This document shows positions 1-9,002 of a stretch of DNA of 49,075 nucleotides, piece by piece. The stretch lies in assembly GCF_014196055.1 (NCBI RefSeq), contig NZ_JACICY010000003.1, forward strand, positions 446,351 to 495,425, given 5' to 3'. The stretch is from Novosphingobium hassiacum. Its GTDB lineage: Bacteria; Pseudomonadota; Alphaproteobacteria; Sphingomonadales; Sphingomonadaceae. The notes beneath the pieces are model-generated. The model was not told where the DNA came from, made no database searches, and saw only the letters and a program-made list of their open reading frames with translations. The position numbers and the translations under genes were made by a program. Within the stretch, counting starts at the first letter, position 1; each line of letters begins with the position of its first letter.

Positions 1-95
1 CGGTCCGTTACCCGGGGGTGCCCCTCCCGGTCGCGCTCTTTGTTTTTCTGCCCCCACACCTCGTGGGGTGGCGCCCGCTGATTCTAAATGGCGGC

Positions 96-118
96 GGGGG
101 GCCCCCCCCCCCCCCCCC
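96..118. repeat. G6-C17 homopolymer tract
   Basis: Six G residues (96-101) are followed directly by seventeen C residues (102-118). The tract lies about 135 bases upstream of the O-demethylase start codon. A run this long is prone to slippage and to sequencing error, so its exact length is unreliable. It is the only tract of this kind in the window. It could be an assembly or contig-end artefact. Confidence 0.9.
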
Positions 119-145
119 ACGAACGGAGGTGTGGCGTGGCGCATC

Positions 146-164
146 TCGTATGCAACACATACGA
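146..164. promoter_or_regulatory. Perfect inverted repeat upstream of the O-demethylase gene
   Basis: TCGTATG (146-152) and CATACGA (158-164) form a perfect 7-bp inverted repeat with a 5-nt spacer, ending 89 bases before the start codon at 254. The size and position fit a repressor operator. Related sphingomonad O-demethylase genes are known to be controlled by small winged-helix repressors, but which regulator would bind here is unknown. Confidence 0.45.
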
Positions 165-253
165 TTTCCTCCATAATTCACCATTCCGAACTTTTCATCC
201 ATGTGAAGTTATGGCACAGCGTGGGCAACGAAATCGCAGTGGAGAGTCAATAC

Positions 254-1642
254 ATGTCCCAAACGCTTGAGCAGGTCATCCAGAGCGCCGGCAACCTCGT
301 CGACTTTGTCCGCAACCAGCAGGTCGGGCCGAACGTCTATCCGGGCGTACCGTCGGAATTCTCGAACTGGCGCGCTGAGCAGTGGGCATGGGGCCATACC
401 GCAGTACTGTACAACCAGTCGTACCACATGGTCGATCTGGCGGTTAAGGGTCCGGACGCTTATCTGATGCTCGAGCATCTGGGCATCAACAGCTTCAAGA
501 ACTTCCAGCCCGATCGTGCCAAGCAGTTCGTGCCGGTTACGCCCGACGGCTATGTCATCGGCGACGTGATCCTGTTCTATCTCGATGAGAACCACTTCAA
601 CCTCGTCGGCCGCGCGCCGACGATCGAGTGGGTCGAATTCCACGCGGCTAGCGGCAACTGGAACGTGACCGTCGAGCGCGACGAGCGCTGGGCGATGCGC
701 AGCGACGGCAGGCGCAACAGCTATCGCTTTCAGATCCAAGGGCCGAACGCGATGAAGATCATCGAGAAGGCCACCGGCAAGACCCCGCCCGAGCTCAAGT
801 TCTTCCACATGACCCGCCTGACCATCGGCGGCAAGGAAGTGCGCGCGCTGCGTCACGGCATGGCGGGGCAGCCCGGCTTCGAACTGATGGGACCGTGGGA
901 AGATTATGGCGCGGTTCACGCCGCGCTGGTCGAGGCCGGCAAGGCGTTCCAGATGGCGCTGGTCGGCGGCCGCGCCTATTCGTCGAACACGCTGGAATCG
1001 GGCTGGATCCCCTCCCCCTTCCCCGCGATCTATACTGGCGAAGCGCTCGCGCCCTACCGCGCATGGCTCACCGACAATTCGTACGAAGCCAAGTGCTCGG
1101 TCGGCGGCAGCTATGTGCCCGAAACCATCGAGGGCTACTACACCACGCCTTGGGATCTGGGTTACGGGCCGTTCGTCAAGTTCGACCATGACTTCATCGG
1201 CCGCAGCGCGCTCGCGAGGATGGCCGCAGAAGGCAAGCACCGCACCAAGGTGACGCTCGCGCTCGACAACGAAGATGTCATGCGCGTCCAGTCCTCGGCG
1301 CTGTCCAATGGTGATCGCGCCAAGTTCATGGAATACCCCAGCGCGGTCTATTCGATGCACCCGTTCGACCAGGTTCTGGTGGACGGCAGACAAGTCGGCC
1401 TATCCACCTGGATCGGCTACACCGCCAACGAAGGCAAGTTCCTCACCCTCGCGATGATGGAACCAGGCTTCGAAACGCCGGGCACCGAAGTCAGCCTGCT
1501 CTGGGGTGAGCCGAACGGCGGCACCAGCAAGCCGACCGTCGAACCGCACGTCCAGACCGAGATCAAGGCCGTCGTATCGGCCGTGCCTTATGTCGCTGCG
1601 GCGCGTGACAACTACGCAGAAGGCTGGCGCACGAAGAAGTAA
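254..1642 (+). CDS. Tetrahydrofolate-dependent aryl O-demethylase (LigM/DesA family)
   Basis: The 462-residue product belongs to the GcvT-like LigM/DesA family. These cytosolic enzymes move the methyl group of vanillate, syringate or 3-O-methylgallate onto tetrahydrofolate, giving 5-methyl-THF. Family signatures are EFSNWRAEQWAW (residues 35-46), RHGMAGQPGFE (200-210) and GGRAYSSNTLESGW (238-251). Tyr242 matches the catalytic tyrosine described for LigM, and the length matches the family. The ATG at 254 is chosen over the in-frame ATG at 68 because GGAGAG lies at 241-246 and homologs begin here; the upstream stretch includes the C17 tract. The substrate (vanillate or syringate) cannot be fixed by eye. 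A strong terminator follows. The neighbours are a LigE-type etherase and a MetE-like methyltransferase. Confidence 0.9.
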   Translation: MSQTLEQVIQSAGNLVDFVRNQQVGPNVYPGVPSEFSNWRAEQWAWGHTAVLYNQSYHMVDLAVKGPDAYLMLEHLGINSFKNFQPDRAKQFVPVTPDGYVIGDVILFYLDENHFNLVGRAPTIEWVEFHAASGNWNVTVERDERWAMRSDGRRNSYRFQIQGPNAMKIIEKATGKTPPELKFFHMTRLTIGGKEVRALRHGMAGQPGFELMGPWEDYGAVHAALVEAGKAFQMALVGGRAYSSNTLESGWIPSPFPAIYTGEALAPYRAWLTDNSYEAKCSVGGSYVPETIEGYYTTPWDLGYGPFVKFDHDFIGRSALARMAAEGKHRTKVTLALDNEDVMRVQSSALSNGDRAKFMEYPSAVYSMHPFDQVLVDGRQVGLSTWIGYTANEGKFLTLAMMEPGFETPGTEVSLLWGEPNGGTSKPTVEPHVQTEIKAVVSAVPYVAAARDNYAEGWRTKK

Positions 1643-1668
1643 TTCCTCGAACGCCACCTCATGCCGAG

Positions 1669-1705
1669 AGCGCCGGTCCTTCCCGACAGGACCGGCGCTT
1701 TTTTG
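1669..1705 (+). terminator. Rho-independent terminator of the O-demethylase gene
   Basis: A 12-bp perfect stem (AGCGCCGGTCCT at 1669-1680 with AGGACCGGCGCT at 1688-1699) encloses a 7-nt loop and runs into a T-rich tail at 1699-1704. It starts 26 bases after the stop codon. Confidence 0.92.
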
Positions 1706-1743
1706 CGTCTGAATTTTGCAAGCTCGCAAAGGTCCGTCGGCCC

Positions 1744-1824
1744 CGACTTGATCCGGGCTGAGGCTTTGCTTTCCCACCCGCCGCGCCACAATCAGAAGGA
1801 AAAGCCTCACCCCGGATCAAGCCC
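1744..1824. repeat. Extragenic inverted repeat of the sphingomonad CTTGATCCGGG type
   Basis: The arms at about 1744-1767 and 1801-1824 are reverse complements at about 22 of 24 positions. Both contain the CTTGATCCGGG/CCCGGATCAAG core that recurs in intergenic regions of sphingomonad genomes. The element sits between the O-demethylase terminator and the etherase gene and encodes nothing recognisable. Confidence 0.7.
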
Positions 1825-1918
1825 CGGGCGACGATAAATTTAGGTCGGTTGGTCGCATATTTAGTTTGTGTTGCTAACAATATATGGCAGACTGTATCCA
1901 ACGAAAATCGAGGATGCC

Positions 1919-2758
1919 ATGGCCCAGAACAACACCATTACCTTCTACGATCTCGCGCTCAGCACCGGCGCAACCATCAGCCCGTTCGTCTGGGCCACCA
2001 AATATGCGCTCAAGCACAAAGGCTTCGATCTGGACGTTGTGCCCGGCGGCTTCACCGGCATTCTCGAGCGTACGGGTGGCAAGACCGAACGCCTGCCCGC
2101 GATCGTCGACGACGGCGAAACCGTGCTCGATAGCTGGGGCATCATTGAATACCTCGACGCAAAATATCCTGATCGGCCCGCACTGATCCCGCATGAAAGC
2201 GTCGCCGCGACCGTAAAGGCGCTCGACAACTGGTTCTGGAACGCAGCGGTCGGCCCGTGGATGTTCTGCTTCTGCCAGGACTACCGCGACCTCTCGCTGC
2301 CGCAGGACCACGAATACGTTACCCACAGCCGCGAGAAGATGCTCGGCCGCAAGCTGGAGGACGTTCAGGCCGGACGCGAGGACCGACTGCCCAAGATTTC
2401 CGCCGCACTCGAACCGCTGCGCGCCGCGCTCGGCCAGCACCAGTGGCTCGGCGGGTCCACGCCCAACTACGCCGATTACCGCATCATGGGCGGCATCCTG
2501 TTCACCGCCTCGGTGTGCAAGACCCCGGTTCTGGCCAATGACGATCCCTTGCGCAATTGGATCGAACGTTGCCTCGATCTGTTTGACGGCTTGGGGCGTC
2601 ACCCCGGCCTGTTCCCGCTGTTCGGGCTCGAGCAGCGCGAAGGCGATCCCGACCTGTTCAACCGCGCGGCGGGCCAGGGCGGCATCTACAAGCGTAACAC
2701 CGGCCCGGAATCGACCCGCGCCGAAACACAGCGCATCACTGCCGGTATGAAAGCCTGA
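1919..2758 (+). CDS. ligE: LigE-type glutathione-dependent beta-etherase
   Basis: The 279-residue product is a glutathione S-transferase of the LigE/LigP branch. It would use glutathione to cleave the beta-aryl ether bond of oxidised lignin dimers in the cytosol. The N-terminal thioredoxin-like domain contains TKYALKHKGFDLDVVPGGFTG and ERTGG, then DDGETVLDSWGIIEYLD. The C-terminal helical domain contains SLPQDHEYV, NYADYR and DLFDGLGRHPG, all close to the remembered LigE/LigP sequences, and the length agrees with LigE (about 281). The ATG at 1919 is preferred to 1868 because homologs start MAxNNTIT and a GAGG lies just upstream. Stereospecificity and true substrate are inferred from family only. 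Confidence 0.88.
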   Translation: MAQNNTITFYDLALSTGATISPFVWATKYALKHKGFDLDVVPGGFTGILERTGGKTERLPAIVDDGETVLDSWGIIEYLDAKYPDRPALIPHESVAATVKALDNWFWNAAVGPWMFCFCQDYRDLSLPQDHEYVTHSREKMLGRKLEDVQAGREDRLPKISAALEPLRAALGQHQWLGGSTPNYADYRIMGGILFTASVCKTPVLANDDPLRNWIERCLDLFDGLGRHPGLFPLFGLEQREGDPDLFNRAAGQGGIYKRNTGPESTRAETQRITAGMKA

Positions 2759-2770
2759 TGCCGGTGAACC

Positions 2771-2792
2771 GGCGGCGGATCGCTCCGCCGCC
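2771..2792. terminator. GC-rich hairpin between convergent genes
   Basis: GGCGGCGGA (2771-2779) and TCCGCCGCC (2784-2792) form a perfect 9-bp stem with a 4-nt loop, in the 35-base gap between the converging etherase and IclR genes. There is no T-tract, so it may act as a bidirectional mRNA 3' end rather than a strong intrinsic terminator. Confidence 0.5.
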
Positions 2793-2793
2793 G

Positions 2794-3543
2794 CTATTCG
2801 CCCTGTAGAGCCGCCGCAGCACGCATGACGAGCGCCCGCGTGCGCATCTCAAGCGCTGCATCGAAGCGTACTGCGGGCACCGCAACGCTGATTGCGCCGA
2901 CTGTCACGCCATCGATTACAACCGGAGCGGCAATCCCGCAGATCCCCGGCGTTGCCTCCTCGCGCGCGACGGTAACACCCTCAGCGCGGATCCGCTCGAT
3001 GTCGGCCCGCAAGTCGCTCTCATCTACCCGCGTCGTCAGGGTCAGACGCTCGCGTGGCACGTCCGCAAAATACGTCGCCAGTTCGTCCTCAGCCATCGCC
3101 GAAAGCAGCACCTTGCCTGCAGCCAAGGCATGCAACGGTCGTCGCGTGCCCGGATCGACGGCATAGCGCAGCGCCTGATCGCTGGCCTCTGTCACCAGTG
3201 CCTCGACCTGCCAGCCCTGCCGCACCATGAACGATGACGTCTCGTTGAGTTCGGCACGCAGCGCGCGCACCAGCGGCGTTACGCGATCTTCCAGCGTCAG
3301 CGCGGATTGAGGCGCCCGCAGCCGCTCCAGCCCCGGCCCCGGCAGATAGCGGCGCCCCGATCGTGCCAGATATCCCCGCTCGACCAGCGTCGCCAGAAGG
3401 TACGAAAGACTGCTGACCGGAATGGCGAGCGCGCCTGCAATCTCCTGCGCCACGGCGCCCTGCCGGTTGGCGACGACGTACTCGATCACATCGAGCGTCC
3501 GCATCGCCGACTTGACTGGATTAGAGGGTGGAGCTGCGTTCAC
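2794..3543 (-). CDS. IclR-family transcriptional regulator
   Basis: The 249-residue product has the IclR plan: an N-terminal winged helix-turn-helix (about residues 10-75, with AMRTLDVIEYV and SSLSYLLATLVERGYLAR) and a C-terminal effector-binding domain (about 85-245, with RYAVDPGTRRPLHALAAGKVLLSAM and GICGIAAPVV). IclR regulators often control aromatic catabolism. It is the last gene of a three-gene minus-strand operon; its GTG start overlaps the stop of the SnoaL-like gene in GTGA (3540-3543). It may bind the inverted repeat at 5075-5093 in front of the operon, but no target is proven. Confidence 0.9.
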   Translation of the reverse strand: MNAAPPSNPVKSAMRTLDVIEYVVANRQGAVAQEIAGALAIPVSSLSYLLATLVERGYLARSGRRYLPGPGLERLRAPQSALTLEDRVTPLVRALRAELNETSSFMVRQGWQVEALVTEASDQALRYAVDPGTRRPLHALAAGKVLLSAMAEDELATYFADVPRERLTLTTRVDESDLRADIERIRAEGVTVAREEATPGICGIAAPVVIDGVTVGAISVAVPAVRFDAALEMRTRALVMRAAAALQGE

Positions 3544-3932
3544 GTGAACAACAAGCTACCGCGCCGCTCGGCAAAACGCCAGCCATCCGCCGTCCGCACG
3601 AAACGGTCATGGAACGATCCGACCAGCGGCGCGGCCTCGCCGGTAAACAGCAGCATCGCGCTGGTGCCGTGCGCGGTGTCGTCGCTCTCCACGTCGATCA
3701 CCACATTCGAACAGACATGCCGCGTTACCCTTGCCGGACGGGCCTTGAAAGCGGCCAGAATCGCTTCGCGCCCAACAACCCCCGCGTCCGGCGCGGTCGG
3801 GCGGAACATCACGCCATCATGCGCATAAAGCGCCGCAACCTCCTCCCATCGCGCTTCGTCGTTAAGATTGGCGTAGAGCGCGATCAAGCGGGCGCAGTCC
3901 GCTTCGGCTGCGCGGCGATCCTTGTTCTTCAC
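3540..3932 (-). CDS. SnoaL-like (NTF2-fold) protein
   Basis: The 130-residue product fits the SnoaL/DUF4440 NTF2-like family: a short helical start (ADCARLIALYANLNDEARWEEVAALYAHDGVMFRP), then GREAILAAF and a C-terminal beta sheet ending GWRFAERRGSLLF. Such small alpha+beta barrels act as cyclases, isomerases, hydratases or ring-hydroxylating dioxygenase beta-like units, so the reaction cannot be named. The GTG start at 3932 overlaps the stop of the MetE-like gene in GTGA (3929-3932), so translation is probably coupled and the two proteins may serve the same substrate. Confidence 0.82.
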   Translation of the reverse strand: MKNKDRRAAEADCARLIALYANLNDEARWEEVAALYAHDGVMFRPTAPDAGVVGREAILAAFKARPARVTRHVCSNVVIDVESDDTAHGTSAMLLFTGEAAPLVGSFHDRFVRTADGWRFAERRGSLLFT

Positions 3933-5062
3933 AGTCGAGCACCTGCGATGTCCGCACCTTCGCGCAACGACTGCAGCTTGCGCCAGGTCACGATCGGATC
4001 GAGCTTACCATAGCCCGCAAACGTGCCGAAGCCGCAGTCGGTGCTGGCTAGAACGCGGTCCGGACCGACGATCGCGGCAAAGCGTTCGATGCGCTGGGCG
4101 ATCAGTTCGGGATGTTCGATGTAGTTCGAACAGGTGTCGATCAGCCCCGGCGCAAGGACCTTGTGTTCGGGCAGTTTGGCGTCCTGCCACACCTTCCATT
4201 CGTGTTCGTGGCGGGGGTTGGCCGCTTCGAACAGGACCGTGGCAGGTCGCGCCTTGAGCACGATGTCGATCACCCGTTCCAGTGGAATGTCGTGATCGTG
4301 CGGCCCTTCGTAGTTCCCCCAGCAGATGTGCATGCGCATCTTTTCGGGCGGAATATTCGCCGTCGCCGCATTCAATGCCTCGACGTTGGCCTCGGCGATC
4401 TTGAGGAACTCGGCTTCGGTCGCGTCCTGATAACCGGTGTGACGGCTCATCGCCAGATCCGGGCAATCGAGCTGGAGGTAGAAACCCTCCGCTACGATCG
4501 TCTCGTATTCCTCGCGCATCGCATCGGCGAGGTCGGCAAGGTAGGCCTCATGGCTCGGATAATGGCGATTGACCTGGAATGCGGTGATCAGCCCCGGCGA
4601 CGCCGCATTCATGAACGCCTCGGTTCCCGGCGCGGCATGGTTGGCCAGCGCAGATTTGAAGCGGCGAATATCGTCATGCAACGGCTGGAGCGTCACCTTG
4701 CGCACCGGACCGATGCACGAGGCACGCACGAACTCCTGGCTGCCCATGATGCCCGAAAGCTTGCGGGCCAGATCGGGCACTTCGGCCAGATCGGCGGCAG
4801 GTCGGCGATCGATATGCCCGCCAAAGCCCGACAGGCGTTCGATCATGTATGTCGAATAGCCGACCTTGCCCAGTTCGCCGTCCGAGACGACCGACACCCC
4901 GGCTTCGACCTGATGGCGGACGGCTTCATCGACCGCAGCCGCAACTGCGGTGTCGAAAGCCTCGGCGTCATAAGGCTCACCCTTGTCGCGTGCGAGCAGC
5001 AATGGGGTCAGTTCGTCCCCGCGCGGAAGGCTTCCAACATGGGTGGTCTTGATCGTCGCCAT
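3929..5062 (-). CDS. MetE-like cobalamin-independent methyltransferase
   Basis: The 377-residue product resembles only the C-terminal catalytic barrel of MetE (full MetE is about 750 residues). It begins THVGSLPRG, and the zinc/thiol-binding residues appear conserved: His245 and Cys247 in MHICWGN, Glu279 in VLFEAANPR and Cys343 in STDCGFGTF. The substrate could be homocysteine or another thiol, with 5-methyl-THF or a methoxy compound as donor. It heads the minus-strand operon with the SnoaL-like and IclR genes and lies near the THF-dependent O-demethylase, so salvage of methyl groups from methoxylated aromatics is an attractive inference. It is not proven to be a methionine synthase. Confidence 0.82.
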   Translation of the reverse strand: MATIKTTHVGSLPRGDELTPLLLARDKGEPYDAEAFDTAVAAAVDEAVRHQVEAGVSVVSDGELGKVGYSTYMIERLSGFGGHIDRRPAADLAEVPDLARKLSGIMGSQEFVRASCIGPVRKVTLQPLHDDIRRFKSALANHAAPGTEAFMNAASPGLITAFQVNRHYPSHEAYLADLADAMREEYETIVAEGFYLQLDCPDLAMSRHTGYQDATEAEFLKIAEANVEALNAATANIPPEKMRMHICWGNYEGPHDHDIPLERVIDIVLKARPATVLFEAANPRHEHEWKVWQDAKLPEHKVLAPGLIDTCSNYIEHPELIAQRIERFAAIVGPDRVLASTDCGFGTFAGYGKLDPIVTWRKLQSLREGADIAGARL

Positions 5063-5074
5063 CGCTACAGCCTC

Positions 5075-5093
5075 TCACAGTTCATATCTGTGA
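5075..5093. promoter_or_regulatory. Inverted repeat TCACAG-N7-CTGTGA in a divergent promoter
   Basis: A perfect 6-bp inverted repeat (5075-5080 and 5088-5093) lies 12 bases upstream of the MetE-like start codon, over its translation-initiation or promoter region, in the divergent gap with roxA. It is a candidate operator for the IclR regulator encoded in the same operon. Confidence 0.4.
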
Positions 5094-5167
5094 AAAATTC
5101 ATAATCGTTTTGGCGCTGCAAACAAGCAACTTTGACACTCGCCCCTCCCCCGCCCATGGAGACCGTC

Positions 5168-6319
5168 ATGAAATTTGCCCATTTCGACACCGACGCCTTT
5201 TTGCGCGATCACTGGCAGAAACGCCCGCTACTGATCCGCAACCCGTGGGGCAAATGGCACAACCCGCTCGCCCCGGATGAACTCGCGGGCCTCGCCTGCG
5301 AAGAAGGCGTCGAATCGCGTCTGATCTCGCGCGATGGCATCCGGCTGGCGATGGAAAGCGGCCCGCTCCCGGAAGAACGCTTCGGCGAGCTCGGCAAGGA
5401 CCCCTGGACTCTGCTGGTGCAGGCCGTCGATCATCACGTTCCCGACGTGGCCGCGCTGATCGCCCCGTTCCGCTTCGTGCCCGACTGGCGCATCGACGAC
5501 GTGATGGTCAGCTATGCCGTCACCGGCGGAGGCGTCGGCCCGCATTTCGATCAGTATGACGTGTTCCTGATCCAGGGCCTCGGCACCCGCCGCTGGCGCG
5601 TCGGCCAGCTTTGCGATTCCGCCACACCGCTGCTCCCGCACGAAGACCTGCGCCTGATCGCCAGTTTCGACGTCACGGACGAATGGGATCTCGAACCCGG
5701 CGACATTCTCTACGTGCCCCCCGGCTTCGCGCACGATGGCGTCGCGACCAGCGACGACTGCATGACCTACTCGATTGGCTTCCGCGCACCCTCTCGCGCC
5801 GAATTGATCGAAGGCTGGTGCGATGCGCTGGTCGATGCCGCCGCGGACGAGGATCGCTACGCCGATCCTGACCTCACGACGCAACTCAACCCCGGCGAGA
5901 TCCGTGCCGACGCCATTGAACGCATGCACGCGATGGTCACCGAAGCTCTCGCCGATCGCGAAGCCTTCACGCGCTGGGTCGGTCGCCACGTCAGTATTCC
6001 CAAGTACCCGGACATGGACTGGCGACCCGAAGAGCAATTGACGCAGGACGCGGTGGGGGACCTGATTGCCGATGGCGCAGAACTATCGCGCAACCCAGCC
6101 AGTCGCTTCTCGTTCATCCGCCGGCCCGACGGTGCCATTACGCTGTTCGTCGATGGCGAGGCATATGACTGCACCGCCGAGACCGCCGACTTTGCTGAGC
6201 ACCTTTGTGCAGGCGCGATGGAGCAGACCGCTGGTTTGCTCGCCGGATCGGCCGAGGCTGTCGCGCTGATAACTACGCTCATCAACCAGGGCAGCCTTGC
6301 CTTCGACGCCGAGGATTGA
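5168..6319 (+). CDS. roxA: JmjC-type ribosomal oxygenase (RoxA/YcfD-like)
   Basis: The 383-residue product fits the cupin-fold 2-oxoglutarate/Fe(II) oxygenase that hydroxylates an arginine of ribosomal protein uL16. The iron-binding triad is His126 and Asp128 ([13 protein letters not shown]) and His189 (VPPGFAHD), nearly at the positions of E. coli YcfD (125, 127, 187). The N-terminus ([11 protein letters not shown]) and total length also match YcfD (373). The ATG at 5168 is chosen because GGAGA lies at 5158-5162; an in-frame ATG at 5156 would add four residues. The next gene starts five bases after the stop and also modifies ribosomes, so they probably form a translation-modification operon. 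Confidence 0.88.
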   Translation: MKFAHFDTDAFLRDHWQKRPLLIRNPWGKWHNPLAPDELAGLACEEGVESRLISRDGIRLAMESGPLPEERFGELGKDPWTLLVQAVDHHVPDVAALIAPFRFVPDWRIDDVMVSYAVTGGGVGPHFDQYDVFLIQGLGTRRWRVGQLCDSATPLLPHEDLRLIASFDVTDEWDLEPGDILYVPPGFAHDGVATSDDCMTYSIGFRAPSRAELIEGWCDALVDAAADEDRYADPDLTTQLNPGEIRADAIERMHAMVTEALADREAFTRWVGRHVSIPKYPDMDWRPEEQLTQDAVGDLIADGAELSRNPASRFSFIRRPDGAITLFVDGEAYDCTAETADFAEHLCAGAMEQTAGLLAGSAEAVALITTLINQGSLAFDAED

Positions 6320-6324
6320 CCGCG

Positions 6325-6870
6325 ATGGCCTTGATCGAGTTCAACAAGCCGTTTGGTGTCATGTGCCAGTTCACCAATGAGCCTGGCGGTCCGGTGCGAC
6401 CGACACTGGCCGATTTCATCAAAATGCCCGGCGTCTATCCCGCAGGCCGCCTCGATCTCGACAGCGAGGGCCTGTTGCTGCTCACCGATGACGGTCGTCT
6501 GCAGGCACAGATCGCCGATCCGCGCTTCAAAATGCCAAAAACCTACCTCGTGCAGGTTGAAGGCGATCCCGACGACGCGACGCTTAGCCCGTTACGCATC
6601 GGGGTTCGCCTGAAGGACGGCATGACTCTCCCAGCCGAGGTCGAGCGCATCGATGATCCGGCGCTGTGGCCGCGCGATCCGCCCGTCCGCTTCCGCAAGA
6701 TCGTGCCTGATTGCTGGCTCAAGCTGACCATCCGCGAGGGCCGCAATCGCCAGGTGCGCCGCATGACCGCCGCCGTCGGCCTGCCCACCTTGCGCCTCGT
6801 GCGCTGGCGCATCGGCGACTGGTCGCTTGACGGGTTGGCGCAAGGAGAGTGGCGCGAAGCGGCTAGCTGA
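6325..6870 (+). CDS. rluE: RsuA-family 23S rRNA pseudouridine synthase (RluE-like)
   Basis: The 181-residue product starts [14 protein letters not shown] and has the RsuA/RluB/E/F signature [16 protein letters not shown], whose first Asp is the catalytic residue. Further family motifs are KTYLVQVEG and [23 protein letters not shown]. It lacks an N-terminal S4 domain, as do short RluE-type enzymes, which isomerise a uridine of 23S rRNA. The ATG at 6325 is used; the longer in-frame extension only reads into roxA. Its stop overlaps the stop of the converging AraC gene by eight bases. Confidence 0.87.
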   Translation: MALIEFNKPFGVMCQFTNEPGGPVRPTLADFIKMPGVYPAGRLDLDSEGLLLLTDDGRLQAQIADPRFKMPKTYLVQVEGDPDDATLSPLRIGVRLKDGMTLPAEVERIDDPALWPRDPPVRFRKIVPDCWLKLTIREGRNRQVRRMTAAVGLPTLRLVRWRIGDWSLDGLAQGEWREAAS

Positions 6871-7711
6871 CCCGCCGCTCCTCACCCGGCCGCCGCCCGG
6901 TAATTCTCTGATAAAAGCGCGAAAAATAAGACGGGTCGTCAAACCCCAATTCGCCCGCAACCTGCGCTGCCGTCGCGTTGGTATAGCGCAACAGCCTGTG
7001 CGCCTCCAACGCCACCCGCCCGTGGATCATTGCCATCGGCGTACACCCGAGCTGCGCCGTGGTCAGCCGCGACAACGTCCGCCGCGTCATTCCCAGCGCA
7101 TCGGCGTAAAAATCCAGGCCGCGCTGCTGGCGGTAATGCAGTTCCACCAGCTGCCTGAACCGGTCGAGCCGTTTGTCCGCCCGTGCCACGGCATCATCTG
7201 TCGCACTCTCACCCGCAAGCGTGCGGATCAACGCTTCCGCAAGTGCAAGGAACAGCGGATCGTGCGCCTGCCACTGCGCCTGCAAAGCCAGCAATTCGCG
7301 CGCTAGCCAGAACGCGCGCGTCGCGGCGGCCGCGGACAGCGAAGCCAACCCACCCCGCGCCAAAGCCCTGATCAGCACATCGGCCGGGCCCGTCGCCCTT
7401 GTGGAAAAGTCTGTCGATAATGTGAGGACAAACCCGCGGGTCCCTTCGCTGAACCTGAATCCGTGCACCGCAGCGGCGGGCACGATCACCCGACCCGGCC
7501 CCTCAAGCCCCTCACCCACACCATCAAGAGTGACCTCGGCATGTCCCTCTTCTACCAGCAGAACCTGCACGAAATGATCATGCCGGTGAACCCCGATCTC
7601 CCAGTCGTGAAGCGCGCTACGCTCGGCGATCGTCTCGATATGCGCGAAACTTGCCAAGCCACGCGCGCCGCCTTCGCCGTAGAGTGCGTAGCTGGGAATG
7701 GCTTCGTCCAT
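6863..7711 (-). CDS. AraC-family regulator divergent from pobA (PobR-like)
   Basis: The 282-residue product has an N-terminal cupin-like sensor domain ([22 protein letters not shown], about residues 35-110). The C-terminal AraC DNA-binding domain has two helix-turn-helix units ([19 protein letters not shown] and [32 protein letters not shown]). It is transcribed away from pobA across a 114-base gap. AraC-type PobR proteins activate pobA in response to 4-hydroxybenzoate, so this role is likely here. No clear operator repeat was recognised in the gap. Confidence 0.88.
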   Translation of the reverse strand: MDEAIPSYALYGEGGARGLASFAHIETIAERSALHDWEIGVHRHDHFVQVLLVEEGHAEVTLDGVGEGLEGPGRVIVPAAAVHGFRFSEGTRGFVLTLSTDFSTRATGPADVLIRALARGGLASLSAAAATRAFWLARELLALQAQWQAHDPLFLALAEALIRTLAGESATDDAVARADKRLDRFRQLVELHYRQQRGLDFYADALGMTRRTLSRLTTAQLGCTPMAMIHGRVALEAHRLLRYTNATAAQVAGELGFDDPSYFSRFYQRITGRRPGEERRVS

Positions 7712-7825
7712 GTCTCGAAAGTACCAGAAGTTTGTCCAAGGCTTGCATTCCTCCGCTCTGCTACCTGTGTCAATCTCTCATGGAAGACGCCCCGATCAGC
7801 AGCGGCGCTTGCGGGAGAATTTGCC

Positions 7826-8995
7826 ATGAAAACCCAGGTTGCGATCATCGGAGCCGGCCCTGCAGGCCTTCTCCTCGGCCATCTGCTCAAGGCCGAAGGC
7901 GTCGACTGCGTCGTCATCGAACGCCAGACGCCTGATTACGTGCTCGGCCGCATCCGCGCAGGCGTGCTCGAACAGATCACCGTCGACCTGATGGCCCGCC
8001 TCGGCCTCGACGAACGGCTGCGCGCCGAAGGCCTCGTCGAGGAAGGCTTCAATCTGGCCGATGGCGAGCGCCTGATCCGCATCGACGTCGCCAACCTCAC
8101 GGGCCAGACAGTCGTCGTCTACGGCCAGACCGAAATCACCAAGGACCTGATGGACGCCGCCCCCGCGCGCGGTCTGCCGGTCATCTATGGCGCGGAAGAT
8201 GTCGCCGTGTTCGACATCGAAACCGACGCGCCCTATGTCACTTACACTCTCGACGGAGCCCCCCAGCGCATCGACGCGCGCTTCATCGCTGGATGTGACG
8301 GCTTTCACGGTCCTTCGCGAAAGGCGATCCCTGCCAGCGTCGCGCGCGAGTACGAGCGCGTTTACCCCTTCGGCTGGCTTGGCATCCTCGCCGACGTACC
8401 GCCGTGCAATCACGAACTGATCTACGCAAACCACCAGCGCGGCTTTGCGCTCGCCTCGATGCGCAGCCACACCCGCAGCCGCTACTACATCGACGTGCCG
8501 CTGACCGAGAAGATCGAGGACTGGTCCGACGATCGCATCTGGGATGAGTTGGCAATACGCCTCGGCCCTGACGCTGCGGCAAACATGACGCGCGGCCCAT
8601 CGATCGAAAAGTCGATTGCACCGCTGCGCTCGTATGTGTTCGAGCCGATGCGGCATGGCAGCCTGCTGCTCTGCGGCGACGCCGCGCATATCGTGCCGCC
8701 AACGGGTGCCAAGGGCCTGAACCTTGCCGCCAGCGACGTCCACTACGCGGCCCATGCACTGACGCACTACTTCAAGCGGGCCGACAACGATGCGATCGCT
8801 GGCTATTCCGCCAAGGCGCTGGCCCGCGTGTGGAAGTCCGAACGCTTCTCCTGGACCCTGACCAAGCTGATGCACCGCTTTCCCGACGACGGCCCGTTCG
8901 AACGCGCCATGCAGGTCGCCGAACTCGACTACATCGCCAGCAGCACGGCTGCGCAGATGAGCATAGCGGAAAACTACGTCGGGCTTCCGGTATAA
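7826..8995 (+). CDS. pobA: 4-hydroxybenzoate 3-monooxygenase
   Basis: The 389-residue flavoprotein converts 4-hydroxybenzoate to protocatechuate using FAD, NAD(P)H and O2. It shows the FAD dinucleotide motif GAGPAGLLLG near residue 9, the PobA-specific GRIRAGVLEQ segment, the second FAD motif in the GD-AAHIVPPTGAKGLNLAASD region near residue 290, and a length typical of PobA (about 394). The ATG at 7826 has GGGAG at 7813-7817; longer in-frame starts read through the divergent promoter. The product feeds the same ring-cleavage pathways as the vanillate/syringate genes upstream. Confidence 0.95.
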   Translation: MKTQVAIIGAGPAGLLLGHLLKAEGVDCVVIERQTPDYVLGRIRAGVLEQITVDLMARLGLDERLRAEGLVEEGFNLADGERLIRIDVANLTGQTVVVYGQTEITKDLMDAAPARGLPVIYGAEDVAVFDIETDAPYVTYTLDGAPQRIDARFIAGCDGFHGPSRKAIPASVAREYERVYPFGWLGILADVPPCNHELIYANHQRGFALASMRSHTRSRYYIDVPLTEKIEDWSDDRIWDELAIRLGPDAAANMTRGPSIEKSIAPLRSYVFEPMRHGSLLLCGDAAHIVPPTGAKGLNLAASDVHYAAHALTHYFKRADNDAIAGYSAKALARVWKSERFSWTLTKLMHRFPDDGPFERAMQVAELDYIASSTAAQMSIAENYVGLPV

Positions 8996-9002
8996 GGTAG
9001 CA

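Noticed and set aside
209..1393. 394-residue minus-strand frame opposite the O-demethylase
   Set aside because: It is an antisense shadow without family features, while the plus-strand product has clear LigM/DesA motifs.
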